From: Romboutsia sedimentorum
GTDB taxonomy: Bacteria > Bacillota > Clostridia > Peptostreptococcales > Peptostreptococcaceae
Reading direction: 5' to 3'
DNA: 64,000 nucleotides
NCBI RefSeq assembly: GCF_030131845.1
Contig: NZ_JASKYM010000001.1
Coordinates: forward strand, 682,001-746,000
Made by a program: the position numbers and the translations under genes. Of the stretch, positions 44,022-55,022 are shown one piece after another. Within the stretch, counting starts at the first letter, position 1, and the number at the start of each line of letters is the position of its first letter. The notes under the pieces are model-generated. The model was given only the letters and a program-made list of their open reading frames with translations, searched no databases and was not told the origin of the DNA.

Positions 44022-46163
44022 TCATTTATTTATAATGGAATTTACATCAAATATTAAACTAATAGACCCGTCTTCTAAAATAGAACACCCTGACATACAA
44101 TTTTGAACTTTTTCAAACTGTGTTAATAGTGTAGGTATTGGTTTAATTACAACTTGCTGTTGACCAATAATTCCATCCACTATAATACACGCATTTCCCA
44201 TTTCAGACTCAACTAAAATCATGATGCCATCATCAGACTTAACGTTGTTTATTCCTAGGATATTTGATAACCTACGGATTTCATAACAGTTACCTCTAAT
44301 AATGCTATGCTCTTCTCCATTTGGATTTTCAACAATATCGTATACTCCTTGTCTAAATACCTCTTTTATGTTAAGTGATGGAATAATATATATTTCATTT
44401 CCTATTTGTACTTTCATCCCATCTACAATTGCTAATGTTAATGGAATCCTAAGTACAATCATAGTACCTTTTCCTTTTTCACTATCTATACTAATAGAAC
44501 CTCTTAGCTTACGGATGTTTGTATGAACAACATCCATACCTACACCTCGTCCTGAATACTCAGTTACAGCAGTATTTGTAGAAAATCCAGGTGCTAATAT
44601 AAAGTTATATGCCTCTTTATCACTGATTTCTTCAATAGTTTTAGTTGTTATACCTTTTTCAATTGCTTTTTTAACAATAACCTCTTTGTCTAATCCCTTA
44701 CCATCATCTTTAATTATAATAACAACATCTCCACCAGTATTTTTCGCCTCTAGTGTCACAGTTGCTTTTTCTGGCTTTGAGCTAGCTCTACGAACATCTG
44801 GCATCTCTATACCATGGTCCATACTGTTTCTTATCATATGCATCAAAGGATCTGAAATATTTTCTAAAATATTTTTATCTACTTCAGTTTGTTCACCAAT
44901 TAAAACTAAATCTACTATCTTTCCAGTTTTCTTACTCATATCTCTTACAACTCTTTGCATCTTAGTAAAAGTTGAAGAAATTGGAACCATACGAATTGAC
45001 ATAACTACATCTTGTAGTTCATTTGTTAATTGATGTAGTCTTCTTGCTTGTTTCTCAAAGTTATCTGAATCAAAATTTTCTAGCTGTGATTGTTTTTCTA
45101 CCATAGATTCAGTAGTAACAATTTCTCCAACTAAATTCATTAAAGTATCAACTTTATCAATATTAACAGTCAAATAATTATTTTTATTATGTGCATGTGG
45201 TTGATTAGCTTGTTGATTAGATCCTTTTTTATCTGGTTCATTGTGAATTTCTTTTTTTAGCGCTTCATTAATCTTTTGTATTTCATCTTTTTCTATTTCA
45301 TTTTTTATATTTTCATCAATAGTATCTATAATGTCTTGAATATCATTTTCGTCTTCTTTTTCATCAACTGAAGTAACAATTCCAAAAATACTTTCTAACT
45401 GTTCTTCATCTGTAACATCAATAATTTCATAGCTCTTTAAAAGCATAATTTCTTCGATGCATTTCTCAAGTTCAGATTGTTCTTTCATTGTCTTTGCATA
45501 CATTATAAAGCCATCTTGGATTATTTCATCATCACATTCTACATTTAAATCTTCAGGTTTAGTTTGCATAATTGAACATAAACCATCTATCATAGTAAGT
45601 ACACCAAGTGCCCGAATACCTTCCATTCCACATCCACTTTCAAATATAACTTTTATGCAAAGATATCTTTCTCCAGATTTTTGTATATTTTTAATTTTCT
45701 CACAATCGTTTGGTAACTTTATTTCTAATAATTTATCATCTTCATTATTCTCATTAACATTTTCATCATCATGTAATAAATTCAAAACTCGCTCATGTAA
45801 CTCATCTATGCTAGCCTCTGGAAGTAATCCATCTTGTACATTTAAAACTTCTTCTTTAAGAAAATCAACAGTAGCTAGTGCAATGTCTACAACTTCTTCC
45901 CACTTACTTAGAGAAAGTTCTAGCCCATTACGTATTTCATCAAAAACATCTTCTACACTATGAGTCAGCTTTGTTAAACTGTCATATCCCATCATAGCTG
46001 AAGATCCTTTTATGGTATGCATTACACGAAATATTTCTTCAATTGCTTCGCTTCCTAGCTTACCATCACCTGATTGACCTACAAGTAAAATTTCTTCTAA
46101 TTGTTCTAGTAATTGCATATTTTCTTGCACATAAAATTCTTTTAAAGAATCTATTTCGCTCAT
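44022..46163 (-). CDS. cheA: CheA chemotaxis histidine kinase, copy A
   Basis: A 713-residue kinase: P1 Hpt domain with phospho-His49 (VMHTIKGSSAMMGY), P2-like domain (~165-260), a charged linker rich in Glu/Lys (~265-325), P3 dimerisation (~335-395), P4 ATPase (MIRNSMDHGIE, DDGKGLD, GRGVGMDVV) and P5 CheW-like domain. The first 370 nt of the gene and its ribosome-binding site are identical to those of copy B; similarity falls off toward the 3' end. The broken MCP lies just upstream. Confidence 0.95.
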   Translation of the reverse strand: MSEIDSLKEFYVQENMQLLEQLEEILLVGQSGDGKLGSEAIEEIFRVMHTIKGSSAMMGYDSLTKLTHSVEDVFDEIRNGLELSLSKWEEVVDIALATVDFLKEEVLNVQDGLLPEASIDELHERVLNLLHDDENVNENNEDDKLLEIKLPNDCEKIKNIQKSGERYLCIKVIFESGCGMEGIRALGVLTMIDGLCSIMQTKPEDLNVECDDEIIQDGFIMYAKTMKEQSELEKCIEEIMLLKSYEIIDVTDEEQLESIFGIVTSVDEKEDENDIQDIIDTIDENIKNEIEKDEIQKINEALKKEIHNEPDKKGSNQQANQPHAHNKNNYLTVNIDKVDTLMNLVGEIVTTESMVEKQSQLENFDSDNFEKQARRLHQLTNELQDVVMSIRMVPISSTFTKMQRVVRDMSKKTGKIVDLVLIGEQTEVDKNILENISDPLMHMIRNSMDHGIEMPDVRRASSKPEKATVTLEAKNTGGDVVIIIKDDGKGLDKEVIVKKAIEKGITTKTIEEISDKEAYNFILAPGFSTNTAVTEYSGRGVGMDVVHTNIRKLRGSISIDSEKGKGTMIVLRIPLTLAIVDGMKVQIGNEIYIIPSLNIKEVFRQGVYDIVENPNGEEHSIIRGNCYEIRRLSNILGINNVKSDDGIMILVESEMGNACIIVDGIIGQQQVVIKPIPTLLTQFEKVQNCMSGCSILEDGSISLIFDVNSIINK

Positions 46164-46189
46164 ATTTTTTCTCCTTTATTAATTAAATA
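45793..46189 (-). repeat. 397-bp perfect repeat at the cheA 5' end (copy A)
   Basis: Identical, base for base as read by eye, to 57525-57921. It covers the ribosome-binding site and about 123 codons of cheA; the flanks on both sides differ. Confidence 0.88.
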
Positions 46190-46191
46190 TA

Positions 46192-46671
46192 TTATTCAAA
46201 TTCATTCATTTCAAAATATTTAGATTCATCGTTATTAAAATTCACAAATTTATTAGAACCCTGTGTATTTTTTAAATTAAAGCTCTCAATAAATGATTTT
46301 AATATCTGCGCTTGTCCAGTTAATTCTTCACTGGCTTCAGCACTCTCTTGTGATGTTGCAGAATTTGTTTGTACTACATCTGATATTTGATCTACTCCTA
46401 ATGTAACTTGAGTTATCGCACTAGATTGTTCCTCAGATGCTTTAGCTATTTTATCAACTAATACTATAGTTTGATTAGTTGTATAAATTATTTTTTGAAG
46501 TGACTCAGCCGTATTATCTACAATTTCACTTTCGTTGCTAACTGCTTTTATTGAATTTTCAATAAGTGTAGCTGTATTTTTTGCAGCTTCTACTGAGGCA
46601 TTTAATGCTAATATATTTGTTTGGAATGCAATAGTATATATGTAGACCTTATTATGTTGTAATTTAGGCAT
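46192..46671 (-). pseudogene. truncated methyl-accepting chemotaxis protein
   Basis: Only the C-terminal part of an MCP signalling domain survives. Homology starts at [15 protein letters not shown], then jumps to [15 protein letters not shown]: the 27 residues that form the hairpin tip contacting CheA and CheW are gone. The gap equals 81 bp, the distance between two GCAGCTTC repeats in intact paralogues (47335 and 47416), so slippage or recombination between them explains it. The first ~19 codons are unrelated and the ATG has no ribosome-binding site. The C-terminal tail (EMNEFE) is kept. It occupies the place of the intact MCP that precedes cheA in module B. Confidence 0.88.
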
Positions 46672-46795
46672 ATTTTATAACGTATAATTAAATTGCTATT
46701 TTCAGAGATTTAAGTTTGTTTAATAACGCAGACTCTTTAATGATGCACTTTCTAGCTAACTATTTTTTATAATTTTAAATAGTTTGTCTTATTTT

Positions 46796-46831
46796 TTATA
46801 CGGATAAATAAATATATACTTTAGATTTTAT
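46796..46831 (-). promoter_or_regulatory. sigma-28-like promoter 1 (module A)
   Basis: On the minus strand TAAAATCTAAAG, 15 nt, TCCGTATAA. The TAAA to CCG spacing is 16 nt. It lies ~125 nt before the broken MCP and should drive module A. Confidence 0.8.
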
Positions 46832-46895
46832 ATAAAGTATTTTCTTTAATACGTATTACCACTATTTCTCTTTATTTAATATTTTATTTCAATAA

Positions 46896-46925
46896 AAAAA
46901 TGGGAGCATAAAAGCTTCCATTTTT
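46896..46925 (-). terminator. MCP terminator
   Basis: AAAAATGGGAGC pairs with GCTTCCATTTTT, 18 nt after the stop of the MCP gene ending at 46944. Confidence 0.82.
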
Positions 46926-46943
46926 CATTAATATATTATTAAC

Positions 46944-48680
46944 TTATTCAAATTCATTAGTAACTAAATAGCTTTCTTGCTCATTATTAAAATTTATAGA
47001 TTTTATAGAACTATTTCTATTTTTTAATTTAAAGTTCTCAATAAGTGATTTTAACATTTGTGCTTGCCCACTTAATTCCTCGCTAGCCGCTGCACTTTCC
47101 TCAGATGTTGCAGAGTTTGTTTGTACTACATCTGATATTTGATCTACACCTAATGTAACCTGATATATTGCACTAGATTCTTCTTCAGATGCTTTAGCAA
47201 TTTCATCTACTAATAAGATAGTTTGATTAGTTGTTTCAATTATTTTTTTAAGTGATTGAGCCGTGTGATCTACAATCTTAGTTCCATTATCAACTGCTTT
47301 TATTGAATTTTCAATGAGAGTAGCTGTATTTTTTGCAGCTTCTGCTGATTTAGCAGCAAGATTTCTTACTTCATCTGCAACTACTGCAAATCCCTTGCCA
47401 GCTGAACCTGCTCTGGCAGCTTCAACAGCAGCATTCAATGCCAATATATTTGTTTGGAATGCTATATCATCTATTGTCTTTATAATTCTACCGATTTCAT
47501 TAGAAGTAAATGAAATTTCATCCATAGCTTTAACCATTTGTTTCATCTGCTCATTACCATCTTTAACTTCTCGTCCTGCGATTAATGTTAAAGTATTAGC
47601 CTCTTTAGCATTTTTTGCAGTACCTTTAATCTTATCAGAAATTTCTATAATAGTTGCGGATAACTCTTCAATTGCACTTGCTTGTTCAGTAGCACCTTGG
47701 GCCAACATTTGTGATCCGCTTGATACTTGATTTGATGCTGCTCCAACTTCTTCTGAAGCTAAATTTATTTGCGACATTGTTTCACTTAGATCATTAGTAA
47801 TCCTAGTCACTGAATTTTCAACATCTTCAAATACCCCTATATATTCTGCTTGCGGTTCTACATCAAAATTACCTGATGCAACTTCACCTAAAATACGAAC
47901 TGTGTCATTTACAACTTCCTTAGTTTTGTTGCTAACTTTGCGAATACTATCTGATAAAATACCTAATTCATCCTTTGACTGATAACCAATATTAATATCA
48001 AATTCTCCATCAGCCATTTTATTTGCAGCTACTTCTATCTCTTTGATCGGGTCATTTAATTTTTTTGTAATATACAACGCTATAACTAACCCTGCTATTC
48101 CAACAAATGCACTTAAACTTATAGAAATAAACCAAGTTCTTGATGCTGTAGTGTGTACTTTTTTATTAAATTCAATCCCGTTAGCTTCTGCCGCCTCACT
48201 AAAAGGCATTATAATTTTTTCAATCTTAGTAAGCGCTCCACTCCATGCACTAGTATCTATATCTGTTATCTTGCCACTAAAATTTTCCTGTTGTGTAATT
48301 TTATATATTTTTTCATATTCGTCTCTTAAAATAGTCGCCAAACTTCCCATTTCAGCGAGAATTTTTTCATCCTCTGGAGAAGCCTCTCTAAGTCTCTCAA
48401 TTTTTTTATCCATGCTATCAAAATCACTTAGAATTGTTAGTCTATATTTTTCTTGATTATTTTCAAGAAATGTATTGTTAATATTTCTAGCAATATTTGC
48501 TAAATCTCTACGAATTGCCCAAGTTTGGCTTGTTACTACATAAGGCCCTGTAAATAAATCTTCACTTAGTTTTTCTGCTTTTTTTAAATTAGATAGCGCA
48601 TAAAAATTTGCAACCCCTGCAAGTACTAATACAACAATAAAAGATATAAATAGCTTTTTTCCTATTTTTAAATTTTTCAT
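46944..48680 (-). CDS. methyl-accepting chemotaxis protein 1
   Basis: A 578-residue transmembrane receptor: helix 1 (~9-28), four-helix-bundle ligand domain (~30-183), helix 2 (~184-206), HAMP (~207-260), a second HAMP-like segment ([17 protein letters not shown]), and a long signalling hairpin with the tip [17 protein letters not shown]. Possible methylation helices flank it ([27 protein letters not shown]). After a variable linker it ends LVTNEFE. Its own sigma-28-like promoter (48778) and terminator make it a single-gene unit. The ligand domain diverges from the other four; ligand unknown. Confidence 0.93.
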   Translation of the reverse strand: MKNLKIGKKLFISFIVVLVLAGVANFYALSNLKKAEKLSEDLFTGPYVVTSQTWAIRRDLANIARNINNTFLENNQEKYRLTILSDFDSMDKKIERLREASPEDEKILAEMGSLATILRDEYEKIYKITQQENFSGKITDIDTSAWSGALTKIEKIIMPFSEAAEANGIEFNKKVHTTASRTWFISISLSAFVGIAGLVIALYITKKLNDPIKEIEVAANKMADGEFDINIGYQSKDELGILSDSIRKVSNKTKEVVNDTVRILGEVASGNFDVEPQAEYIGVFEDVENSVTRITNDLSETMSQINLASEEVGAASNQVSSGSQMLAQGATEQASAIEELSATIIEISDKIKGTAKNAKEANTLTLIAGREVKDGNEQMKQMVKAMDEISFTSNEIGRIIKTIDDIAFQTNILALNAAVEAARAGSAGKGFAVVADEVRNLAAKSAEAAKNTATLIENSIKAVDNGTKIVDHTAQSLKKIIETTNQTILLVDEIAKASEEESSAIYQVTLGVDQISDVVQTNSATSEESAAASEELSGQAQMLKSLIENFKLKNRNSSIKSINFNNEQESYLVTNEFE

Positions 48681-48777
48681 ATCTTTACCCCCTACAATTT
48701 AATTTAACTCCCCTTAAGAATATTGATGTAACTTCTAATAATTATGTTTTATCACTTTAATAGCTTCTCTTACTTTT

Positions 48778-48813
48778 TTATACGGATAAATATATATATA
48801 CTTTAGATTTTAT
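48778..48813 (-). promoter_or_regulatory. sigma-28-like promoter 2
   Basis: TAAAATCTAAAG, 15 nt, TCCGTATAA on the minus strand; about 95 nt before MCP 1. Confidence 0.82.
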
Positions 48814-48833
48814 ATTATATATATCGTTCAATA

Positions 48834-48864
48834 AAAAAATGAAAGTACAAAACTCCCATTTTTT
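48834..48864 (-). terminator. weak MCP terminator
   Basis: AAAAAATGAAAGT and ACTCCCATTTTTT pair imperfectly (two mismatches), 30 nt after the MCP 2 stop; it is a degenerate version of the hairpins after the other MCP genes. Confidence 0.6.
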
Positions 48865-48894
48865 TATTGATATACTATAGCGTATTTAATTGTA

Positions 48895-50643
48895 TTATTT
48901 AAATTCATTCATAGCAAAATAGTTAACTTCATCCTTATTAAATTTTATTTTTTTGTTGGAATTATTCTTATCTTTTAATTTGAAGTTCTCAATAAGTGAT
49001 TTTAACATATCTGCTTGTCCGCTCAATTCTTCACTAGCAGCAGCACTTTCTTCTGATGTTGCAGAATTAGTTTGAACTACCTCTGCAATTTGCTCTACCC
49101 CTAATGTAACTTGAGCTATTGCACTAAACTCTTCTTCAGATGCTTTGGCTATTTCATCAACTAAAGCAATGGTTTGATTTGTTGTATCAATTATTTTTTG
49201 AAGCGACTGTGCTGTATTGTCTACAATCTTAGTTCCATTATCAACTGCTTTTATTGAATTTTCAATAAGTGAAGCTGTATTTTTTGCAGCTTCTGCTGAT
49301 TTTGCAGCAAGATTTCTTACCTCATCTGCAACAACAGCGAACCCCTTACCAGCAGATCCTGCCCTTGCAGCTTCTACCGCAGCATTTAATGCCAATATAT
49401 TTGTTTGGAATGCTATATCATCTATTGTTTTTATAATTCTAGCGATTTCATTAGATGTAAATGAAATTTCATCCATAGCCTTAACCATTTGCTTCATTTG
49501 CTCATTGCCATCTTTAACTTCACGCCCTGCACTCATTGATAAAATATTAGCTTCTTTAGCATTGTTTGCAGTATCTTTGACTTTATCAGATATATCTAAA
49601 ATAGTTGCAGATAACTCTTCAATTGCGCTCGCTTGCTCAGTCGCACCTTGTGCTAACATTTGTGATCCACTTGAAACTTGGTCTGATGCTGCTCCAACTT
49701 CTTGTGAAGCTATATCTATTTGCAGCATCGTTTCACTCAAATCATTGGTTATTCTAACTACTGATTTTTCAATATGTTCAAATACTCCCATATACTCGGC
49801 TTGAGGCTCTACATCAAAATTACCGGATGCAACTTCTCCTAAAACACAAACTGTATCATTTATAATTTTATTAATTTTATCACTCATTTGACGCATACTG
49901 TTTGATAGGTTACCTAGTTCATCATTTGATTCATAGTCAATATCAATATCAAAATCTCCATCAGCCATTTTATTTGCAGCAGTTTCTATTTGTTCAATTG
50001 GTTTCTTTAAACTCTTTGTTACATAAAGACATATAAGTACTCCTGATATTATACTAAGAATATTTATTGTTAAAGAAATAACCCACGTTGTCGATACAGT
50101 ATCCTCTACACCCTCATCAAACTTAACGCCAATAATTTCTGCATTTTCATAAAGTGTTGTTGAACTTTTTATACACTTATCATATGTTTTGTAGTATTCA
50201 AGATCCTCTTTTAACACCATATCTTTTGCACTTTTATAGTCACCTTTTTCTATAAATTGATAAGCTTCTTCATATTGTTTTTTTAATTCTAATGTAGAAC
50301 TTTCAATATCATCAATTAACTTACCATCTTTAGAGGTATCCTCACGAAGTATTTTAATTCTTTCATTTATACTATCAAAATTTTTCGCAATCGTAGTTTT
50401 ATAACTTAATTCTGTAGGATCTTGTGCAAGAAGTGCATAAGCAAGATTTTGATCAATTGAAGTTAAATCTCTACGAACTCCCATAGCTTGGCTTGTTAAT
50501 TCATAAGGGCCCTCAAATAGGTCATGACTTAATTTTCCTGTTTTCTTCAAATTATATAATGTATTTCCATTTGCAAATATTGTAATTGTCAACAAAACAA
50601 TAAAAGATAACGCTAGCTTTTTACCCATTTTTAAATTTTTCAT
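48895..50643 (-). CDS. methyl-accepting chemotaxis protein 2
   Basis: A 582-residue receptor of the same architecture as its neighbours: two membrane helices (~9-28 and ~188-210), four-helix-bundle sensor between them with the family pattern [17 protein letters not shown] at its start, HAMP, second HAMP-like unit, and the conserved tip. It ends [16 protein letters not shown] precedes the ATG. A sigma-28-like promoter lies 230 nt upstream, leaving a long untranslated leader. Confidence 0.93.
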   Translation of the reverse strand: MKNLKMGKKLALSFIVLLTITIFANGNTLYNLKKTGKLSHDLFEGPYELTSQAMGVRRDLTSIDQNLAYALLAQDPTELSYKTTIAKNFDSINERIKILREDTSKDGKLIDDIESSTLELKKQYEEAYQFIEKGDYKSAKDMVLKEDLEYYKTYDKCIKSSTTLYENAEIIGVKFDEGVEDTVSTTWVISLTINILSIISGVLICLYVTKSLKKPIEQIETAANKMADGDFDIDIDYESNDELGNLSNSMRQMSDKINKIINDTVCVLGEVASGNFDVEPQAEYMGVFEHIEKSVVRITNDLSETMLQIDIASQEVGAASDQVSSGSQMLAQGATEQASAIEELSATILDISDKVKDTANNAKEANILSMSAGREVKDGNEQMKQMVKAMDEISFTSNEIARIIKTIDDIAFQTNILALNAAVEAARAGSAGKGFAVVADEVRNLAAKSAEAAKNTASLIENSIKAVDNGTKIVDNTAQSLQKIIDTTNQTIALVDEIAKASEEEFSAIAQVTLGVEQIAEVVQTNSATSEESAAASEELSGQADMLKSLIENFKLKDKNNSNKKIKFNKDEVNYFAMNEFK

Positions 50644-50873
50644 ATATATTCCTCCCCCAAATCTTATTTTCCATTACACAATACAATATTATCTATATTT
50701 AATAATAAATTTAAATAATCAATGCTAGCTTTTACTCTTGTAAATAAAATCTAAGTAATTCTACATTTAAGTAGTTTATATAGATATACATGAGCTTACT
50801 GTTATAAATTTTCATTGTAGTTTTACTATTTTCATATAAATTATAAATCTATTTATGTATAGCCTTTTATTAT

Positions 50874-50909
50874 TTATACGGATAAATAGTAAAAGACTTT
50901 AGATTTTAT
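50874..50909 (-). promoter_or_regulatory. sigma-28-like promoter 3
   Basis: TAAAATCTAAAG, 15 nt, TCCGTATAA on the minus strand; upstream of MCP 2. Confidence 0.82.
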
Positions 50910-50918
50910 ATTCAAATC

Positions 50919-50949
50919 AAAAATGGAAGCCTAAAAGCTTCCATTTTTT
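50919..50949 (-). terminator. MCP terminator
   Basis: Perfect stem AAAAATGGAAGC / GCTTCCATTTTT after the MCP gene ending at 50975; the hairpin is almost the same in sequence as those at 46896 and 57961. Confidence 0.88.
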
Positions 50950-50974
50950 GTAATAAGTTATAATGTGTTTTTAT

Positions 50975-52717
50975 TTATCCTTTAAATTCATTCATAGCAA
51001 AATGATTAACTTCATCATTGTTAACATCTATATTTTCAATAGAATTATTTTTACCTTTTAATTTGAATTTTTCAATAAGTGATCTTAACATCTGAGCTTG
51101 CCCACTTAGTTCTTCACTAGCTGCAGCACTTTCCTCTGATGTTGCTGAATTGGTTTGTACTACATCTGCAATTTGTTCTACTCCTAATGTAACTTGAGCT
51201 ATTGCACTAGATTCTTCTTCTGATGCTTTAGCTATTTCATCAACTAAAGCTATAGTTTGATTAGTTGTATCAATTATCTTTTTAAGTGATTGTGCTGTAT
51301 TATCTACAATCTTAGTTCCATTATCAACTGCTTTTATTGAATTCTCAATAAGTATCGCTGTATTTTTTGAAGCTTCAGCTGATTTAGCAGCAAGATTTCT
51401 TACTTCATCAGCTACAACAGCAAATCCTTTACCAGCAGATCCTGCTCTAGCAGCTTCCACAGCAGCATTTAAAGCTAGTATGTTTGTTTGGAATGCAATA
51501 TCATCTATTGTTTTTATAATTCTACCAATCTCATTAGAAGTAAATGAAATTTCATCCATAGCTTTAACCATTTCTTTCATTTGTTCATTTCCATCTTCAA
51601 CTTCACGACCTGCACTCAATGTTAAAACATTAGCTTCTTTAGCGTTGTTTGCAGTGCCTTTAATTTTATCAGATATCTCTATAATCGTTGCAGATAGTTC
51701 TTCAATTGCACTTGCCTGTTCTGTTGCTCCTTGTGCTAGCATTTGTGCTCCACTTGAAACTTGATCTGACGCTGCCCCAACTTCATCTGATGCCATATTG
51801 ATTTGTGACATTGTTTCACTTAAATCATTTGTTATTCTAACTACTGATTTTTCAATATTTTCAAATACACCTATATATTCTACTTCAGGTTCAATGTCAA
51901 AGTTTCCAGATGAGACTTCCCCTAAAACATGTACTGTATCATTTATAATTTCATTAATTCTACTACTCATTTCACGCATACTATTTGATAAAGCGCCTAA
52001 TTCATCATTTGATTCATAATTAATATTAATATCAAAGTCTCCATCAGCCATTTTATTTGCAGCTATTTCTACTTCTTCAATTGGTTTCTTTAAACTCTTT
52101 GTTACATATAAGCATATAACTACTCCCATTAACATCGTGAATGAGCTCACTGCTATAGAAATAACTTGAGATTTCGATACTGTATTTTGTGCATCTTTAT
52201 CAAACTGACTCGCTCTAGATTGAGCATCTTCATAAAGTAGTACTGAATTTTGTGCACATTTATCATATACTTCCCAGTACTCACTAGTTTTTGTTGTTAA
52301 TTCTGCTGCATTCTTCGAATCACCTTTTTCTATAAATCCATAAATTTTCATATATTGTTGTCTTAAATTTTCTAAAGATGTTTCAAAATTGTCAATTAAA
52401 TTTTTATCGGTCATAGAAGAACCTCGAAGTATTTTAATTCTGCCCTCTATACTTTCAAAATCTTTCAAAACTTTATCTATATATTCTTTATTATCAGCTC
52501 TAAATACTGCATTTTCAAGGTTTCTTCCAATAGAAACTAAATCCCTACGAATCCAAATAGATTCACTTGTTAACTTATAAGGTCCCTCAAATAAATTATG
52601 GCTTAACTTTCCTGATTTTTGTAAATTAGATATTGTATAAATATTTCCAAATGCTGCTATAATTAATAAAGCGAAAAAAGATATACCTAACTTTTTACCA
52701 ATTTTAAAATTTCTCAT
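50975..52717 (-). CDS. methyl-accepting chemotaxis protein 3
   Basis: A 580-residue receptor with the same layout. The open frame extends to 52804, but GGAGGA sits correctly before the ATG at 52717 and the homologous [11 protein letters not shown] start matches the other MCPs. The sensor bundle begins [17 protein letters not shown]; the tail ends FAMNEFKG, one residue longer than the others. Unlike its paralogues it has no sigma-28-like box directly upstream and instead follows cheY (52867) across a terminator-like hairpin, so it may rely on read-through from module B. Confidence 0.92.
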   Translation of the reverse strand: MRNFKIGKKLGISFFALLIIAAFGNIYTISNLQKSGKLSHNLFEGPYKLTSESIWIRRDLVSIGRNLENAVFRADNKEYIDKVLKDFESIEGRIKILRGSSMTDKNLIDNFETSLENLRQQYMKIYGFIEKGDSKNAAELTTKTSEYWEVYDKCAQNSVLLYEDAQSRASQFDKDAQNTVSKSQVISIAVSSFTMLMGVVICLYVTKSLKKPIEEVEIAANKMADGDFDININYESNDELGALSNSMREMSSRINEIINDTVHVLGEVSSGNFDIEPEVEYIGVFENIEKSVVRITNDLSETMSQINMASDEVGAASDQVSSGAQMLAQGATEQASAIEELSATIIEISDKIKGTANNAKEANVLTLSAGREVEDGNEQMKEMVKAMDEISFTSNEIGRIIKTIDDIAFQTNILALNAAVEAARAGSAGKGFAVVADEVRNLAAKSAEASKNTAILIENSIKAVDNGTKIVDNTAQSLKKIIDTTNQTIALVDEIAKASEEESSAIAQVTLGVEQIADVVQTNSATSEESAAASEELSGQAQMLRSLIEKFKLKGKNNSIENIDVNNDEVNHFAMNEFKG

Positions 52718-52781
52718 ATCTATTCCTCCATATACCCTAGGTTTAATATTATTTATGTCATTTCTTATAATTACACAATTT

Positions 52782-52815
52782 AAAAAAGGAAGATATATAC
52801 ACATCTCCCTTTTTC
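52782..52815 (-). terminator. terminator after cheY copy B
   Basis: AAAAAGGAAGAT pairs with ATCTCCCTTTTT (one mismatch), lying between cheY and MCP 3; probably leaky. Confidence 0.65.
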
Positions 52816-52866
52816 TTTCGAATTATTGCTATCACAATTTAAATCTAAATCTTTTTTTGAAATAAA

Positions 52867-53220
52867 TTATAATTTAGATAAGGCCGATACAATAATTTCT
52901 TCTTTAAAAGGTTTTACAATGAATCCTTTTGCTCCATAAATAATTGCTTCTTTCATCCTAGCCTCTTGTCCTAATGCAGATACCATAACAACGGATGCCG
53001 ATGGATCAAGTTTCTTAATCACTCTTAATGCTTGTAATCCATCCATCTCTGGCATAGTAATATCCAATGTTACAATATCTGGTTGTAGCTCTTTGTATTT
53101 TTCAATTGCCATTAAACCATTTTCTGCTTCGCCAACTATCTCAAATTCATAGTTTGAAAGCATATTTTTAATAGACATACGCATAAATGCTGCATCATCA
53201 ACTATCAATACTCTTTTCAT
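52867..53220 (-). CDS. cheY: CheY response regulator, copy B
   Basis: A 117-residue receiver identical in amino-acid sequence to the copies at 41238 and 60100, with at least fifteen synonymous differences from copy A. Phospho-Asp53 and the other active-site residues are present. Last chemotaxis gene of module B, 22 nt after cheR. TGGAGGAG precedes the ATG. Confidence 0.95.
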   Translation of the reverse strand: MKRVLIVDDAAFMRMSIKNMLSNYEFEIVGEAENGLMAIEKYKELQPDIVTLDITMPEMDGLQALRVIKKLDPSASVVMVSALGQEARMKEAIIYGAKGFIVKPFKEEIIVSALSKL

Positions 53221-53242
53221 AACATCTCCTCCATTTTGTTAA

Positions 53243-54052
53243 TTATATTTTTTTCCTATACACAGATGGTTTTACACGTTCAAAATCTGTGGTTAAATTA
53301 GATAAACTTTCAGACATTCCGATTATTAAATATCCTCCTGGCTTAAGTGACTCATATAGTCTCTTAGCTAATTTCTGATTTGTAGGATTATCAAAATAAA
53401 TCATAACATTTCTACAAAAAATAACATGATATTTAGATTTCTCCCAACCTATATTATTATTTAAATTAAAATATTTAAATTCAACTAAGTTTTTAATATT
53501 TTCATTAATTACATAATTTCTATCATTTACTTGTTGGAAAAAATTTTTTGCCCACAATTGCGGCAACTTAGATATTTTATCTTGTGAATAAATTCCTGCC
53601 TTTGCTTGCTTTAAAACACTATTAGAAATATCAGATGCTGTTATAGACACTTTTGATTTTGAGTTTTTTCCAAATATTGATGATGCTAGCATAGCAATAC
53701 AATACGGTTCTTCTCCTGTAGATGACGCTGCAGACCAAATTTTTAACCCTCCAATTGGTGATTTTTTTAAACTCGGTACTAGTACCTCATCTTTTAGAAA
53801 TTCGTAATGCATATCTTCACGCATAAAATACGTAAAATTTGTCGTTAGCTTTTCTACTAAAACAGACACTTGCTCTCCACTCTTATCTTGCATTAAACTA
53901 TCTATATAAGTTTTAAAATCAGAAAATCCTAATCGTTTTACCATAAGTACTAGTCTTGTTTCAATAAGCGTTCTTTTGTTTTCAAGATTTATTCCATAAT
54001 TGTTATACATAAAATTCTTTAATCTTATAAAGTCTTTAGTCGTTAGTTCCAT
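53243..54052 (-). CDS. cheR: CheR receptor methyltransferase
   Basis: A 269-residue SAM-dependent enzyme that methylates glutamates on MCPs. N-terminal helical domain (~1-75) with the substrate-recognition segment LVEKLTTNFTYFMRE, then a Rossmann SAM-binding domain with KIWSAASSTGEEPYC, ITASDIS and YHVIFCRNVMIYFD. It is the only cheR in the window and lies in module B, overlapping the end of cheW by 17 nt. GAGGA precedes the ATG. Confidence 0.95.
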   Translation of the reverse strand: MELTTKDFIRLKNFMYNNYGINLENKRTLIETRLVLMVKRLGFSDFKTYIDSLMQDKSGEQVSVLVEKLTTNFTYFMREDMHYEFLKDEVLVPSLKKSPIGGLKIWSAASSTGEEPYCIAMLASSIFGKNSKSKVSITASDISNSVLKQAKAGIYSQDKISKLPQLWAKNFFQQVNDRNYVINENIKNLVEFKYFNLNNNIGWEKSKYHVIFCRNVMIYFDNPTNQKLAKRLYESLKPGGYLIIGMSESLSNLTTDFERVKPSVYRKKI

Positions 54053-54518
54053 TATTTATATCCTCTACAATTTCTATTAATGAGTCACAGTCTAATATTA
54101 GCTGAATTTCATTATTTATTTCACTTATACCATTTATAAAGTTTTGCTTAAATTCATCTTTATTTGAACTTATTTTCATATTTTGACTAGATGAAATATG
54201 GATAACTTCATTCACCGCATCAACTATCAATCCAATTTTATCCATATTATTTTCAATTATAATAATACATGTTCTCTCATTATAATCAATTGGGTCCATA
54301 TCAAATCTCATCCTACCATCCATTACAGGAATAATGGTACTTCTTAAATTGATAACCCCTTTCATATACTTAGGAAGGAATGGAACTTTAGTTATGGGTA
54401 ACATTTCAATAATTTCTATAATATACTTTGATGATAATGCATATTTTTGATTATTTATAACAAACACCATATACAAATCGTCTATTTTATTTTCGATTAT
54501 TTCGTCATCTGTATTCAC
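54036..54518 (-). CDS. cheW: CheW coupling protein, copy B
   Basis: A 160-residue CheW domain closely similar to copy A. The frame opens at a TTG (54524), but alignment with copy A places the start at the GTG at 54518 (GTG AAT ACA GAT against ATG AAT ATA GAT). The start codon has therefore changed from ATG to GTG or the reverse since duplication. Fourth gene of module B, coupled to cheR by overlap. Confidence 0.92.
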   Translation of the reverse strand: MNTDDEIIENKIDDLYMVFVINNQKYALSSKYIIEIIEMLPITKVPFLPKYMKGVINLRSTIIPVMDGRMRFDMDPIDYNERTCIIIIENNMDKIGLIVDAVNEVIHISSSQNMKISSNKDEFKQNFINGISEINNEIQLILDCDSLIEIVEDINNGTND

Positions 54519-54536
54519 AAACAATACACCTTCCTT

Positions 54537-55022
54537 TTAAATAATTTTTTCACCTTTTCCAGTACTTTTAATACGCATTTTATTTGTAAGAGTATCAAAG
54601 ATAATAGTTCTTCCACAAGACCCTAATACATCTTCACATACAATAGAAATATTTAATTTAGCTAAGGTTTGCTTACATGCCTTTACATTTTTTTCTCCAA
54701 TAGTAAATATACTATTACCGGTATTTTTAAAGTTAAACATATGTGCACCACCCGCTAATTTCGCTCTCATAAACCTAGGGTTTGCACCAACTTTTTTCAT
54801 TTCTTCATATAATAAAATAATACCCGTATCTGCGTACTTTGCTTTATTTGTTATATTTTTTTCATTAATTGAATCCGAAAGTAAAATATGAACTAACCCA
54901 GCTATTTTATTTACTTCATCGTAAAGTACCACTCCACAGCAAGATCCCAATCCAATCGTCATAATTTGATTAGGTGCCTTTACAATGTTAAAATCTGCTA
55001 TACCTACTGTTACATTTTCCAT
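54537..55022 (-). CDS. cheD: CheD receptor deamidase / CheC partner
   Basis: A 161-residue glutamine deamidase with catalytic Cys28 in GLGSCCGV, His45 in LVHILL and Thr in KYADTGI. In Bacillus-type systems CheD also binds CheC and is pulled off receptors when CheY-P is high, giving feedback. Its ATG shares one base with the cheC stop (TAATG), so translation is coupled. It is the only cheD in the window and would have to serve both CheC copies. Confidence 0.94.
   Translation of the reverse strand: MENVTVGIADFNIVKAPNQIMTIGLGSCCGVVLYDEVNKIAGLVHILLSDSINEKNITNKAKYADTGIILLYEEMKKVGANPRFMRAKLAGGAHMFNFKNTGNSIFTIGEKNVKACKQTLAKLNISIVCEDVLGSCGRTIIFDTLTNKMRIKSTGKGEKII

Noticed and set aside
45457-45963. 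168-codon plus-strand open frame opposite cheA, repeated at 57189-57695, and similar long frames opposite the MCP genes
   Set aside because: They are mirror frames of strongly biased AT-rich coding DNA; no ribosome-binding sites, and their conservation follows that of the real minus-strand genes.
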